A DNA stretch of 64,000 nucleotides from Chrysomallon squamiferum. Its lineage: Eukaryota; Mollusca; Gastropoda; Neomphalida; Peltospiridae. The stretch lies in the NCBI GenBank assembly GCA_012295275.1, contig CM022670.1, positions 28,727,381 to 28,791,380 of the forward strand, read 5' to 3'. A program made the position numbers and the translations under genes. This document shows positions 1 through 13,806 of the stretch, piece by piece. The notes beneath the pieces are model-generated. The model searched no databases. It was not told the DNA's origin and worked only from the letters and a program-made list of their open reading frames with translations. Positions within the stretch are counted from its first letter, which is position 1, and each line of letters starts with the position of its first letter.

Positions 1-14
1 TTTTTGTTTTTCAG

Positions 15-3000
15 GAAGACAATATTTTATTATCAATGGTGAAAGAAAGAGAAGAAGAACTAACAAAGAAAACTCTTCATGCATTAAATGAAATGAGAAT
101 AAAATTTCCTGGAAAAACTGACCAGGAAGCTGACTTCTTGCTGGACAAGGTCAGTTTTACAAAAACCTGAAGTAGAAAGTAATTTCAATGACATTTTATG
201 CTGAAACCTGATTAAAATTCCAACTTATGACATCCTTTATTTCCAATTCCAACCTTGTTTTCAGTTCCAACCTAGTTTTCCTAACTATAAAAATATGTAT
301 TTAAAAGATGCCTTATTTCTAAACAGAGCAAACATAAAATGATGGCAATAAATTTTCTCCTTTACATCATTTGATCATAACAAAAAAAGAAAAAGAAAAA
401 CATTTATTTTATCAGTACTCAGATTTATAATCATACTTGAATATCTTCATCCCATTGTAGTTTCTGTTTAACTTTCTTAAACAAAATCTATTAAGCTGTC
501 ATTAAACACACGTATTCATTACTTTATTTTTAAGTTGTAATAAAATTACTTACAGCTTTTATTATTATTCAGAACATCACCCAGGTTCTAACAAAACTTC
601 AGTATTTTAGTGTTCATTTTTTTTTTGTAGCTAAATGAAAACTGGAAGTTTCACAAACCACGTATAGCATCATACTGGCTTGTAAAGTTGGATTCTATAA
701 AGAGAAGAAAGGTAACATATCAGTCTTAAAATAATTAATACACAGGGAATAATTGTTTACTGTCTTAAGATATCAATTTATCTGTGACGGTTAGAATGCC
801 AAATGCAGTGAGTCTTTGCTGAGCTGCATTCACTATTTGACCTGATAAAGCTAAATAGAAACTAGTTATTTTTTTTATCCTGCATTCCAGTATAAAAGAC
901 TAAATGACACTGACTGTTTTATTTCTCAGCTCACTGCTCTTAAGATAGCAGATTCATACATATTTATTTAATTTTGTTCTACAAAAACTAAACATCAAAA
1001 CAAAATAATACTTAAATAACAATTTATTTGTTATGATTTTTAAATGAAAATTGTTTTCAAAATGTTCTTTAAAATCTAAGCCAGCAATTCAAGACTAAAG
1101 AAGTAACTTTTAACTGTATATTATATTGTGTATGTGTATGTGTGTGTATGTGTGTGTGTGTGTGTGTGTGTATAAAACACACACACAGATCCACACAGTT
1201 AGAGATACACATATACACATGCATACACGTAAATGACAAGTAATTTATGAAAGTAAAAATAATTCTGTACCAAAAATTTATCTCATCATTGTATCCTGCC
1301 ACTGTTTATAGTGACTGCAGGTTATATACTGATAATTACCTGTCTACATATACATATTTGTCTGAACTAACAAAAAGTAAAAAAAAGAACTTAAAAACAT
1401 TCTTAATAATATTATTACATTTTATTTAATCTTGTTATTTAAAGGTCACAGATATTGTTCGATCCAATGTTAAAGCCGTTTTACAGAGAATATGGCGCTG
1501 TGCAGATCCTGAGGATCTACGATTGTATAGAATTTTCAGTCGAGTTTTCAACAGACTTCTGTGGAGTCATGGCCAGGGTCTGTGGAACTGTTTTTCTGCT
1601 ACTGGGTATGTTCGTGTAGAAACTATTTTTAGTCATATAATAAATTTCTTTTTATAACAAAAGTTTTTTATATATACAATGTTTATTTATTTATTTTTTT
1701 TATTGATGTGCTGAAAATAAGTACTGAAACATATGTTGTTTTTTGGAGGGTATTTTTTTTTTTTTTTTTTTTTATTACAGTATTACTGAAAACAGTATTC
1801 ACAAGAAGTTCAGGAAACAACAATTTATAGTTGACAGTGATATAAAGAAACTTGTAATAAACATTTTAACTCATTTCAGGACTGTTCTTTATATAATCAA
1901 AATATTTAATTTTTCTTAATAAGAAATTTGCCAGAGACTTTATTTAGCAAGCATTCTGAAAATACCAGTCTTATTGAAGCCTTTAATTTTATTTTGTTCT
2001 TTTTAATTTTTCATGAAAAGAAATTCATGGGAGACCATATTTAGCAAGAGTTCTGAAAACATCAGAGATGAACTACCATCACTGAAATTTTGTATTCTAT
2101 TTTGTCATTTAATTTTTCATTAAAAGAAATTCATGGGAGACCATATTTAGCAAGAGTTCTGAAAATATCAGTGAAAGTGAGATGAACTGCTGTCGCCGAA
2201 TTGTTCAGTTGTGCAAAGATTGTCTCCTCATAGTGTACCAGTTTGCAGCAGAGGCTAAGGGAACATTGCAACAACGCGCCGGTGAGACTGAAGAAAGCAG
2301 TTCCACTCAAAATGGTGTAGCACAAAATTTGTAAGCGTCCAGAAAAAAAAAACTTGGAACCATTACCCATCCATTTTCACATCTCATTATTAGTTGTAGA
2401 AAATTGGTCACCAAAATAGTTTTGAGTCATTCATTTTCTTTCACATTTATTATATGTGAAAAAATTAAAAATAAATATTGTAAAATAATAATAATAATAA
2501 TAATAATAAAATTAAAGATAGCAATAACTGAGCATATTAGATTTTAATTGATTTAGAATTAGATAAAAATTTCTGAGAAACTTGATAACAATGTTTTCTT
2601 GTTTTTTACTTTCTGCTGAAGTTCACTCACTCTCTCTGCATGGGCAGCCCAGCCCAAGTTCATTGTGTTAGAGAGGTTTTTCTACCCTGAATTACATTTA
2701 AATTAATTTGATATTTTTGCACATTGATTAAACATTATTTTAATAGATCTGTCTGCAGCTAACAAGAGTTCGTTCATTCATATGTTTCATCAATCATTTT
2801 TTTTCTTCTCTGTCTGATGTGATCTGTTTCTTACATGAATTTAAGTTTATATATCTGCCATTTTGATGTGGAACTAAATATTTACTTCTTATATTTCTGT
2901 TGTGAATGTATTTGGTATCTCTTATGTAAAACAAAATATTTGTTTATTACAGCTGTAACAATTAAAATTGTTTTAAATTCATTGATTTTAACTTGTTTTT

Positions 3001-4793
3001 GCTTCATTCTTGTACAGAATTAAATATATATTTCTTACAATGAAATCAAATTTATATTATATACTTAACCAAAAAAGTTTAGCAAGTTTTTTTGTAAATG
3101 ACTGTTGCTTAAAAAATAAATTAAAATAAAGTGATAAAACTTGGTAATATGTTAGTGGCATATGCCCTATTGCTTTGGATAATGAAAAGAACATAATTTG
3201 TTATATCTTATGCGACTATGTGTACAACACGTGCAAATGCAGTGTGCTCAAGCTGTCGCAGAAGCACATGCAATACAGATGTATTGAAATCACATTTTTA
3301 TGACTGAACCAACATTATCCAAAAAGAAAAGGAAGAATTTATCCTGTTATAATGGGTCACCATCCAGGCTTAATGGAAAATCAGCGACATGAATAAATGG
3401 GACAGCTTAATCTCTGCCTATGTGTACATGATATTGCTCAGTACTTTTGTGTTCATGACAGTATCATATCATGACTCTGACAATGCATACACCAAACTGG
3501 GCAAGTGTGGGATTGACCACATTCTATTAGGCCACAAATAACTACTCAATGTCACAGGTTCGAAAGTGCTCCTCATTTAGCCCATACTTTGCAGCAAATG
3601 ACAGGCACTAGAATTCATGCTCAAACTATCTGTAGTCATCTCCATGCTGCTGGATTACAAGCATATCACCCTGTTGTAGTTAGCTGTTCCCCTGACAGTG
3701 CATCACATTCAGGAATGTCTCAGATGGGCCAGAACACACCAACACTGGCAATGCAGACAAATGAAACCAGATTTTGTGTTCAGTTTGCAGGTGATATGCG
3801 TATTATATGGAGGTGACAGAGAACGATATGAATTGGACAATGTCTTTCAGCATGACCAATATAGCGGTGGCAGCATCATGGTCTGGGCCGGCATTCATGG
3901 TGCAGGTAACCAGCTGTCTTTTTCATTCATGGAAATATGACTGTTCAACTTTACTGCGACAAGATCATTACTCAGGGGTCATTCCATTCCTGCAGCAGCA
4001 TCTTGGCATTCTGGTTCAACGTGACAACACTGGATTATATAACGTTAGGCTACCATTAAACTTCTTGAGCAGAACCACATCCAGCTGTTAAAGTGGCCAC
4101 CAAAGTCCCCTGACTTGTCCCCAGTGGAGCATGCATTGGACCTACTGGGCCATAGGGCTTGCCTAAACCATCCTTAATATCCAGACCTACAAATTGATCT
4201 GAACTGGGAATGGAATGCAGTTACTGTTCCTGAGATTAATGCTGTCATTAGAAGCATGAAATGACAATGTACTGCTGTCATCAATGCCACTGGTGCAACA
4301 CACATTATTGAGCCTCACTCACCATTTTGGTAGATGTACCCCTCTGTTTCATCAGTTGACATTAAATTAACGACGTCAACACTGTGACAACATGCTACTG
4401 CCAGCTACATTCAGAAATGATGTATCTGTGAAATAATGTGTAGAAATAAATTCAACATCCAATCAGGTTGTCAGTATTTCATATCTTGTATGTAATTGCT
4501 AAACTTATTTGGCACAGTATATATTGAAAACTTGACTGTTTTATTTGTTAAATATTTCTTTATGGTGTCCTACCTTTAATTGTGTACAATGAATTTTAAT
4601 TTTTGTTTTGTTTTTATTTCCTATTTTAAATTCATCATCTGTTTGATATACAATATTAGTTTAAACATCTTTTCTTTCTCTTTTCAGATATAATAACACT
4701 AGAGAGGCAAAAACAACACACTGGAACCCTCAAACGTTCAGTCAACGCTACTCAAAACTGTATCAAACAAGAGCTGAAGGCTTGGGCACGTGA
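15..4793 (+). CDS. 3' part (last five exons) of an unrecognised gene
   Basis: Five exons chain in one open frame: 15-149, 631-711, 1445-1605, 2172-2330 and 4688-4793 (TGA at 4791). Splice phases agree at every junction (0, 0, 2, 2), which strongly supports a real gene. The visible part encodes about 213 residues; the 5' end lies outside the window. The peptide starts charged and probably helical (KEREEELTKK), then has a Trp/Arg-rich middle (IWRCADPEDLRLYRIFSRVF), a Cys-containing helical part and a short basic C-terminus. No signal peptide, membrane segment or known catalytic motif is visible. The fourth exon lies downstream of imperfect tandem copies of its own splice acceptor, and the last intron carries a Tc1-like relic. 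I do not recognise the family. The gene structure is well supported; the function is unknown. Confidence 0.8.
1126..1172. repeat. (TG)n microsatellite
   Basis: A TG-rich dinucleotide run in the second visible intron of the first gene. It creates only spurious open frames. Confidence 0.9.
1908..2200 (+). repeat. Three imperfect ~100 bp tandem copies of an intron/exon border
   Basis: Copies begin near 1908, 2005 and 2111. Each runs from an AATTTTTC-type start through a shared block (ATATTTAGCAAGAGTTCTGA in copies 2 and 3, variant in copy 1) to an AG that aligns with the acceptor of exon 2172-2330. After its AG, copy 2 still resembles the start of that exon (AGATGAACT), so the unit appears to include the splice acceptor plus the first bases of the exon. 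Confidence 0.75.
3058..4522 (+). mobile_element. Degenerate Tc1/mariner-type transposon
   Basis: Broken plus-strand frames between about 3350 and 4180 translate to fragments of a Tc1-like DDE transposase: a region like the conserved block before the first Asp (ECLRWARTHQHWQ, near 3713), the SGGSIMVWAGI block (near 3865), an LVQRDNTG block that corresponds to the second catalytic Asp (near 4010), and WPPKSPDLSPVEH (near 4092) leading to the final acidic residue. Frames are interrupted by stops and shifts, so the element is inactive. Candidate terminal inverted repeats lie at 3060-3085 and 4496-4522, sharing CCAAA..AAGTTTAGCAA in opposite orientation. The resulting length of about 1.46 kb fits the superfamily. 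The element sits in the last intron of the first gene, in the same orientation. Confidence 0.85.
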
Positions 4794-5300
4794 CGGAAAT
4801 CACTTGCTAGACACACCACAACTGCTGACAACAATCTAACATACTAACAACTTACGAGAAATCAAAGTAGAAACCTGATTGAATATTAATCAGATTTAAG
4901 GGATTTATTATGATCTTTTTCTCTTTTAAAAAGGTGAAGCACTTTATAAAAGTAGCTAGTTTTAGTTTGTTTTTGTTGTTTTTTTATTTATATATACATT
5001 TTTTTTTTTTTGCTATTTGTTTAATAAATACATAGAGACTGTATTTTAATGCATACAGCATATTCCATCAGAAAACGTATCAGGGCATAAGCACTGAAAA
5101 ATTTGCCTACCAGAACAAGCTATTGAAAAAAAATATGCCTTTTGAAACATTATTTAAAATGAGTCTAAAAAGCTCCTCTTGGAAAGACAGAGGAGTTTTA
5201 ATGATTTCCTGAAAAACAGTGACTGTATATACAAACATAGATAGACCACTGTAAAAAGTGGTCTATAATTTTTGTTATGTACAAGTTATAGCTTATATTC

Positions 5301-5332
<32 letters not shown>

Positions 5333-6844
5333 ACTGCACACACCTAATGTTATAAATGAGCACATTTTAGTAAGCTTGCACCTACAAAATATTCACCTGC
5401 CAGAAATACTATTTATTATATTAATACTTTTAGCTTTGTGCTCTAATAATCTTCTTGTATTTATTTTAGATCTTTTATATAGACTAATATTGTATCTTTG
5501 CCTTTTTAGTATAAATAATTTTTAAACATGTGATTTTTAAAAAAAATATTAACATAGTGTACTTAAATTGTTAGCCAGATGTAAAAGAATTGAGAAATAG
5601 TTACTTACATTAAAGGGAACACATTTTTAAATTGTTTCATTGATTTGAGCACAAATTTTGAAATTGTTACTCACATAGAAGGAAATTATTTCAAAAATGT
5701 TATCTTATTGAGTAAAAAATTCTAACACTTTTACCCTGACTAGCAAGTAGTCATTCAAAATTATTGAATGTTTTGTGCTTACTTGTGAATTATTTCAGTA
5801 AAGCAGAAAAGTAAGAGAGAAAAAGAAAAAAGGCTAAAAAATAAAGAATGTTATGAAAATTTTAAATATAAATAAAGATATGAAAATATTTTAGTTTAAT
5901 CTTTATTACAGCAACATTTGTTCAAGATCAGTGCAAGGTAAAAGAGGTTTTAGTTTTAATTACAGTTTCATATAGAAATATTAAAAGATTTTTTTATTAT
6001 TATTAAAGATATATATATTATTAAACTAGATTCTAAAAATAATTTTAAAAATTATCATTTTAAAAGAAATAAAACTTTGTTTTAAAATTTTAATTGCAAA
6101 CTGATTTAAGGCTTTTTACCATCACTTTAGTTTATATTTTTATATGTTAACTGTTCAGAACAGAAATAATTAAAAATGAACAAACAGGAATTTTCAGTTC
6201 TATTCAAAAACATAAGACTCCACATTAACATATTTTTGTTTAATTGTGAAAAAGTTTATTTCTGTTGAATAACCTATCATTATTTTGAAATCCATATCTT
6301 CCTGATGATAAAACAAACTGTTATTTACTTTATTTTTATTTGTGAAAGAAGCTTTATGCAATAATATCAAATAATCATTGCAATTATTTGTAAGTATTGT
6401 GGGGTATCTTTGTAAGTATCTTAACTGTATTCATCAAAAAATTTCACATGATTATGTAAATTATTTTAGGTTCAGGTAAGCATGGCAGATGTATTTGGTG
6501 CTAACACATAAATTATGAAATGAAAAATATTTCAGATACTTTTTTCAGGATCCATTTATGGTGATAAAATATATGAACCACACTATTATATTAATTTATT
6601 ATTTTCTAATGTTTTATGGCTTTGCCACTGTTGAGTGCATTCAGCTAAATTAAAACATTGAAGTGAAAGTGATGGAGACAATGAAGCACAAGTTTTATTG
6701 CGAAATGCCTGCATCTGCCTATTTATTAAATTTACATATTTGTAATGTAACATATTGCAAGTTGTTTTCCTTTTTTGTTCTATTATTGTAACTGGTTTTC
6801 TTTTTGGTTATTTATATGTTTGTTTATATATATATATATATATA

Positions 6845-6880
<36 letters not shown>

Positions 6881-8563
6881 TTTTTATTTATTTATTTTTT
6901 ACCTCAATATCTTTATAATTCTGAGTCCTTATTTAATCTGTAATAGTTTCATAAAAATATTTTCAATTTTATAAAACTAAATTAACTATCATCCAATTTC
7001 TTTCATCTGAGAAAACATTTCTCTTATAAATATGGGAAATAACCTAGTCCATTTATTCTACTTCTTTGATATCTATTTTTTAATGTGTTTTTTTTTTTTT
7101 ATTTTATTTATTTATTTATTATTATTTTTTAATATCACTAGTCCAGAATGTTGTTGTGTATATGTTACTTTTTGAAAAACAGACTGTGATAAAATTGCAA
7201 CAAAAAGCGATTTACAAAGAATTTATTATATGCAAATAATGATAAATTTTATCTATATTTTTTTTTTTTTTTTTTACATATATAAATACTGTGATACATG
7301 ATTAACCCTTATATATGTAGAAGTTTTTTGAAACTCATTATTATTACTTTTTTTTTTTAAACAAATTAATAAACAGCTCATTTATAACAATTTAAATAAA
7401 TTCTAAATAAAAATGTATATGAATTTTCAGATACTTTTCAAAAATAACTTCAGGTTCAAAAATTTTATTACATAATTTTATGAACCTCATCAGAATTAGA
7501 AATTAAATTTTTGTCTTGTGTATCATCATTTATTTCATGTTTCTTTTAGTTTAATAATAAAAAAATAAGAAATATCTGTCATTTGTTATCAGTCAAAACA
7601 TTTATAATTGTTAACAATATTATTATCTATACAAACCAATGATAATAAAATATTAGTAATTACTTTATGAAAATATGAATTAAAATAAATATTTGTTCCA
7701 AAATCTTTTTGTTGTTTCTCTTTTGAATGTTTACATGAATATTTTTCCTCAATACTGTAGTGTTTCTGGATCTATTCATTCAGGTTATCGTCTTTTATTT
7801 CATTTTGTTATTTTTTATATATGTACTTTAAATAGTAATTTAATTTAGTAAAATGAATTTAAATTTTTTAAATGTTAACACATATAAATTTAAGGAAAAG
7901 AAATTTAAAAAAAAATTAAAAAAAATACCTTCACCATTCACCAGACAAAATCGAAAAAGAAACAGAAATGATATTTCATCATTGATGATAATAATTATTA
8001 ACAAAATGATAATAAAATGAAAGAAAAATGAACTAATATTTAGAAAGTGGATACACAGCGACAGGTCATCAACTCGTATTCCCTTAACAGGAAAAATAAT
8101 TTATCCAACGTGACAACCCTGCAGAAACCAACACATATCAGAAAAAATGTGTGTATGCGTCTGGAAGTGAATCGAAATAAAAAATTATTAATATTTATTT
8201 GACTTTTTCTTGTCCTTTATAGTGTCAGTGTAAATGTTTCATTTTTTAAGTTTAAGGTAGCGAAGAGAAGATGAAGGGACGCAACTCTGAAACATTTATA
8301 TATATATATGTGTGTGTGTGTGTGTTCCAATAACAAAACCATTTTCTTTTTGGTGAACATGCAGTACATTTTACTGAATATTTTAAAATATCAGTATATA
8401 GCACACGACCATGCCTATTAATCTTAGTAAAGATCATTTAGTAAAGACGATAATATTTAAAATATGGTTCATAACTTCGGTTTTACTCGAATTCAGAATT
8501 GTGTCGCGCTTTATATTCCTGTGTGGCTTAAGCAGGTAATAAGTGGATGTAATATCACAACTC

Positions 8564-8619
<56 letters not shown>

Positions 8620-9039
8620 CACCATAGCAGCCGATATCATTAGCTTGTTAATTTTAAATCAAAGAAAATAAACCCTAACGCTCTCTATTTTGTGAACCAC
8701 ACATAGAACTGTAATTTTTTAAATCATGTTTATAAATAGTTTGATACAAGTACAAAGTGGTATAAATTCAGATATATAGTATATACACCGTGTCTTGAAT
8801 TCTAAGTCTGACATGATGAAAAAAGCCGAACATGCCGATCAATGGATTATAACGTATGTTGTTCCAGAATTACGAAGAGAAAGTAACACATAAACTTATA
8901 TATAAAAATCTTTTGATTGGCTAAAGAACATTCGGAGAATTCCGGAATACGTTAAGTATGGGAACAGGTGGCACGGTTGGGTAATTATTGGCTTGGACGA
9001 TGTGGTCCAAAGTTCAGTCCTCTGTGTGACCTAACAACC
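4794..9039. other. Intergenic AT-rich stretch
   Basis: The first part is probably the 3' UTR of the upstream gene. The rest is AT-rich with (AT)n runs near 5307-5332 and 6829-6880, a (TTA)n run at 8565-8620 and poly-T tracts. I see no coding signal. The last 200 bases before 9040 are less AT-rich and presumably hold the HSDL2 promoter; no convincing TATA box was found. Confidence 0.6.
8563..8620. repeat. (TTA)n trinucleotide microsatellite
   Basis: About 19 uninterrupted TTA/ATT units in the HSDL2 5' flank, some 420 bases upstream of the start codon. Confidence 0.9.
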
Positions 9040-12000
9040 ATGGCAGCAAATACAGGGTAACAGCAGGCAAAAATACATTGTTCATTTATTTGAAATTGTT
9101 TTGTTGCATTATTTATTTAATCGTAAAATAACTATGAACTTTAAATGATAGCCACAAGTGCTCGTTATCGTTAATGACTCAAATCTGACGTTAGTAGGAA
9201 TATTACAATATTATGAATATATGTTTAACGTTAAGTGATGATCTTTATCCCATTTATAATTTTATGGACAGTTAATGAGTTATCTTGTGTTGCATAGATT
9301 ATTATATATTATAAATATTATTGTCAACAGTTAACTTTATTTTTATTAATTTCTTTAAAATATAGCTTTTTATTCATTAGTATAAAAAAAAAAAAAAAAA
9401 AAAAAAAGGAAAAAAAAGTTATTATGATTCATTATTTCATATTATGAAGAAAGGCAAAACATTACCAAAGGATTAAAATGTCTTAAATTTGTTCTTTTAA
9501 TAAATGATATAACTTATATCATTATTTACTTTCAGTAAATTAGCTGGAAAGACCCTCTTCATTACAGGTGCTAGTCGGGGAATAGGTAAAGCTATTGCTC
9601 TGAAAGCAGCTAAAGATGGAGCCAATGTTGTCATTGCTGCTAAAACTGCAGAACCACATCCAAAACTTTCAGGAACCATTTATACTGCGGCCAAAGAAGG
9701 TACCATTTTATCAGAGTTTCTCTGAATGAAATTTTCAGTATAATATAATTTTTCAACTTCACTTTTTGAATTTTTCAAGTACAGAAAAATTAAATACTCC
9801 ATTTCAAGCTTGAATTGTTCTGGTTCATCTGCTGTTATATGTGCACATAAGCCATAGGCAGTTTAATATAAAAGAAGAAAAAAATTAGCATTAATATATT
9901 TGACCTTATTTATATTTTGAAGGAACTGCTGTTTTCAAAGGATGTATTTGAGTTGATTTTTAGACAGAATAAAAATGTGAAATGCAAAATTTGAAGTGAA
10001 TAATTTACATTCTAATTTTTTGGCAGTATCTGATTAGTTTTTGTACATGTATGAAATGTTTATGGTTTTTTATTTGTTCATTTAAAGTAGTGTATATTGT
10101 TTTTGTTTTCATTTGAAGCAGTATGTGTAATTATTGTTTTCAGCTTATTAATAATAAACATTTTATTTAAAGGCAAGGACAGTAGCACATGTGGAAATTC
10201 TCTCTGCTTGAAATGTATAATTGTTTCCTCATTTTTATTTTCCAAATTAATTATTTAAATATATAAACCAATAGAACGTTAAATGAAATAGATCAGTTTT
10301 CAGTGGAGGAAACAAAAATTACAATATTAAAAACAGATATGGTAAGATACTGCAGCATCTGTGCATTGGTTTCCCATGTTGCAAACAGAGCAACAACAAA
10401 ATGAATAATAAATAATAATAATCTAAAAAAATCGTATATTTGCACAGAAGCACTTTTGTGCTGATTGATATTTTCTTTTCTTTTTTCTTGCACAACCTGT
10501 ATTTCACATAATAATTCTGTTTATTATTAGTCATATGAAGTAACATGGAAAAAATATATCACATCATTTTCATTTACAGTGGAAGCAGCTGGTGGCAAAT
10601 GTCTGCCCTGTGTTGTTGACATAAGACAGGAGGAATCTGTGTACAAGGCAGTTGAGGAAACTGTGAAGAAATTTGGTGGTATCGACATCCTCATCAACAA
10701 TGCCAGTGCCATTAGTCTGACTGGAACACTTGAGACACCTATGAAACGCTATGACCTCATGAACACAATCAACACCAGAGGAACTTTCTTGTGGTAAAAG
10801 TTTTTTTTCGTATCTTAAAATATTATTTACAGTCTTTATAAGAAAGTTCAACATATCTTATACCCGCAACAAAAGAAAGTGATCATTTTGTCATAGTTAA
10901 TCCTTTGAACTCTGGCCATTTTTAAATGAAAACAAAAGTAAGTTATCACGGTATAATGGCTGTTATATGTACCCTTACTGTGCTGTATGTTTGCCTCCTA
11001 ATAACAGTGATCTAATAGCATGTAAACTGATGCCACAAAGCCAAAAAATGGAGTCTAAAGAACTAATAAGTTAACAAACCTTCAGGGTGAAATGTAGACT
11101 TTTCTGACTCTTTAATATTCATTTAGAAAGAACTACAATAGATCTTTTATATATTCTGTAGTTTTATTTTTTATTTTCTGTTTTATTAATTTCAGCTCTA
11201 AAGCATGCATACCTCATCTTAAAAAGGGAAATAACCCTCACATTCTCAATCTCAGTCCTCCTCTAAATATGTCTCCACTGTGGTTCAAGGGACATTTTGG
11301 TAAGAAACATTTAAAAAATAATATATTATTTATTTTCTAAACTGTGGAGCGGACATACATGGGGGAAAAAATGGGTAAAAAATATCATCTACATACATTT
11401 AAAAAAAAATAACTTGTTATATTAATCATTACTTCCATTTTATTAGCAAATTTAGATTATGAAAAGGGGTCATTCCGTGTGAAATGACCCCCCACAAAAA
11501 ATATTTTAAACCCGACCATCTCAGATCTTTATGAAACTTGGTATACTTGTTGAATGACATTTTATCTTCTTTTCTTTTCTTTTTTTTTGGAAGAAAGATT
11601 TATGTAAATGTTAATTTTTTATTCAAGATAATAAAAAAATTATTTAATTTTATTTCAGCATACACAGTGGCCAAGTATGGCATGTCAATGTGTGTTCTTG
11701 GTATGGCTGAAGAATTTAAAGCTGATGGTATTGCTGTGAATGCTTTATGGCCAAGAACTGGTAATTTTATTTTTTCATTTAACAAAGACCATTTAGATTT
11801 TTAAATTTGATTTGTCATGGATATCATTAAAGGGATACTGAGCTGTTTATTTAAGAATGTTCACCAGTTTATAAGCAAACTGAACTGACCATCATTTCTC
11901 TTACAACTCCTGATGAATAACTGCATGTAATTTTATTTTTTTCTCTCTCTTCTTAGCAATCTTCACAGCAGCCATGGCCATGCTGGGTGGTGGTGATGAT

Positions 12001-13806
12001 ATTGTCAAGCAGTGTCGTAAACCAGAAATAATTGCTGACTCAGCCTATGTGATACTGAGCAAAGACAGTCGATCATACACTGGTAACTTTGCCATTGATG
12101 ATGAAGTACTGCGTGAGGCAGGAGTTACTGATCTTGAACAGTATTCCTGTGTTCCAGGTAAGACAGTTCATAATAAATGTATTTTAATATCTTCACAAAA
12201 ATTAATATTTGCCTGGAACCTCCAAGTAGTTTATATCAACTTTTAACAGTGTTTTTAACCTTTCTGCTTGTATAAATATTTGTCACAGTCCAGAATAGAA
12301 TTGAATAACTTAAAATACCCAAACCATAAAATATAGTTGCAATTTGTGTTAACAAAGTATGCTTGAGAATTTTTTCTATTTCAGTGAATGTAAGTTTTTC
12401 GAAAATTAGAAATTATTTTTTGTACTTCAACTCAGATTGCAAGTTGCATGCAGTATATATTTCTAATGGAAATACACTAAAAAAATTTTTTTATTTTTTT
12501 CACCAGCATTAATTTTTTGTCATTTATATGGTTATTTATTTACTTTTACTAATATAACAGGCAGCCCAGGAAACATTTTTTTTCAAAATTTTGATGTGCA
12601 ATATATGCTAAAAGTTTATTCTATTACAAATATGGGGAACTGGTGAAATTATTGGATACCTTTGAAACCTGCACACCAGTTCATGATGCTGTAATTAACA
12701 AAATATTCACTGAAGTCTTACTAATTAGGACTGGCTTCTGTAATATTTATCAAATTTTTGTTACAGGTAATATACTACTCCCTGACTTCTTTCTTGATGT
12801 TGATCCCGAAGAGGTGGAGAAACAGATGAAATCAGAAGGAACAACTGGAGACAGTGGAAGTGCCATTGACAAAACTTTCAAAACAATTCAAAGTATACTA
12901 AATGAAGAGATGGTGAAAGAGGTCAAAGGTGTATTCCAGTTCAACTTAACAGGTAGGTATTTTTTGAAAGAAAAAAAAAGCCCTCCTATATATAGGAGCT
13001 CTTTTTTTTTAGTTTAGGAAATGTTATGCAAAAGAAGATAACAGAATTAGAAGACACCAGCTCTTGATTTCATTTCTGATGTAGGTGATCATAGATTGAA
13101 CATAGTTAAATGACATTTAAAACAGTGCATTTTTATAAGGTAAATGGTAACATTTAGAATGTAATATTTCTGATATTAATAGCTGGTATCAAATGAATGA
13201 ATCAAATCATATTTTAGCATATTTTTATATTCTAGTTATTTGGTATCGAGCACAATTTTATAATGACAAAAGCACCTGTTATTTCTGTTACATTATCAAT
13301 CTGCAGAAATGGCTCTTTTTGCAAAATTCTCTAATGCAAAAAGAAATGGTATTCATATAGCCATTGATAACAACTGAAATAATACTTCTTCATTGCTGGT
13401 CCTATTTGTTTTATAACTAAAATAAAATGATACTAAAAATAACTGGACTGATTTAACTGTTATTTTGTATACATTATGTTTCAGATTGTTTTTGTTACAT
13501 TTATTTATATATATTTTATATCATAAGTAGTATCCAGTGTTGACTGTCTTTCAATATACTTTAGGTGATGATGATGGGACATGGTACATTGACTTAAAGA
13601 ATGGCAGTGGAACTGTGGGGAAAGGACAACCCTCACAAGCAGCAGAAGTCACAGTTACGTTAAAAAGTGACAACTTTCTGAAAATGTTTGCTGGAAAGTT
13701 GAATCCAACAACTGCATTCATGACAGGAAAACTCAAGATTAAAGGGGATACTGGTTTAGCACTGAAATTGGATAAAATTATGGGCAAAGCAAGAGCAAAA
13801 CTGTAA
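9040..13806 (+). CDS. HSDL2: Hydroxysteroid dehydrogenase-like protein 2, complete
   Basis: Eight exons: 9040-9056, 9536-9699, 10580-10793, 11196-11299, 11659-11760, 11957-12157, 12767-12952 and 13565-13806, summing to 1230 nt (409 residues) with all phases consistent. The start ATG lies in CAACCATGG, a good initiation context. The N-terminal half is a classical short-chain dehydrogenase: cofactor motif TGASRGIG (16-23), INNAS, then YTVAK with catalytic Tyr168/Lys172. The C-terminal part (about 300-409) is an SCP2 sterol-carrier domain. The last residues, AKL, form a type 1 peroxisomal targeting signal. Family members are peroxisomal or mitochondrial and are linked to fatty-acid metabolism; their exact substrate is not settled. 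The length is close to the vertebrate protein's. The gene is convergent with PIGW. I see nothing broken. Confidence 0.97.
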
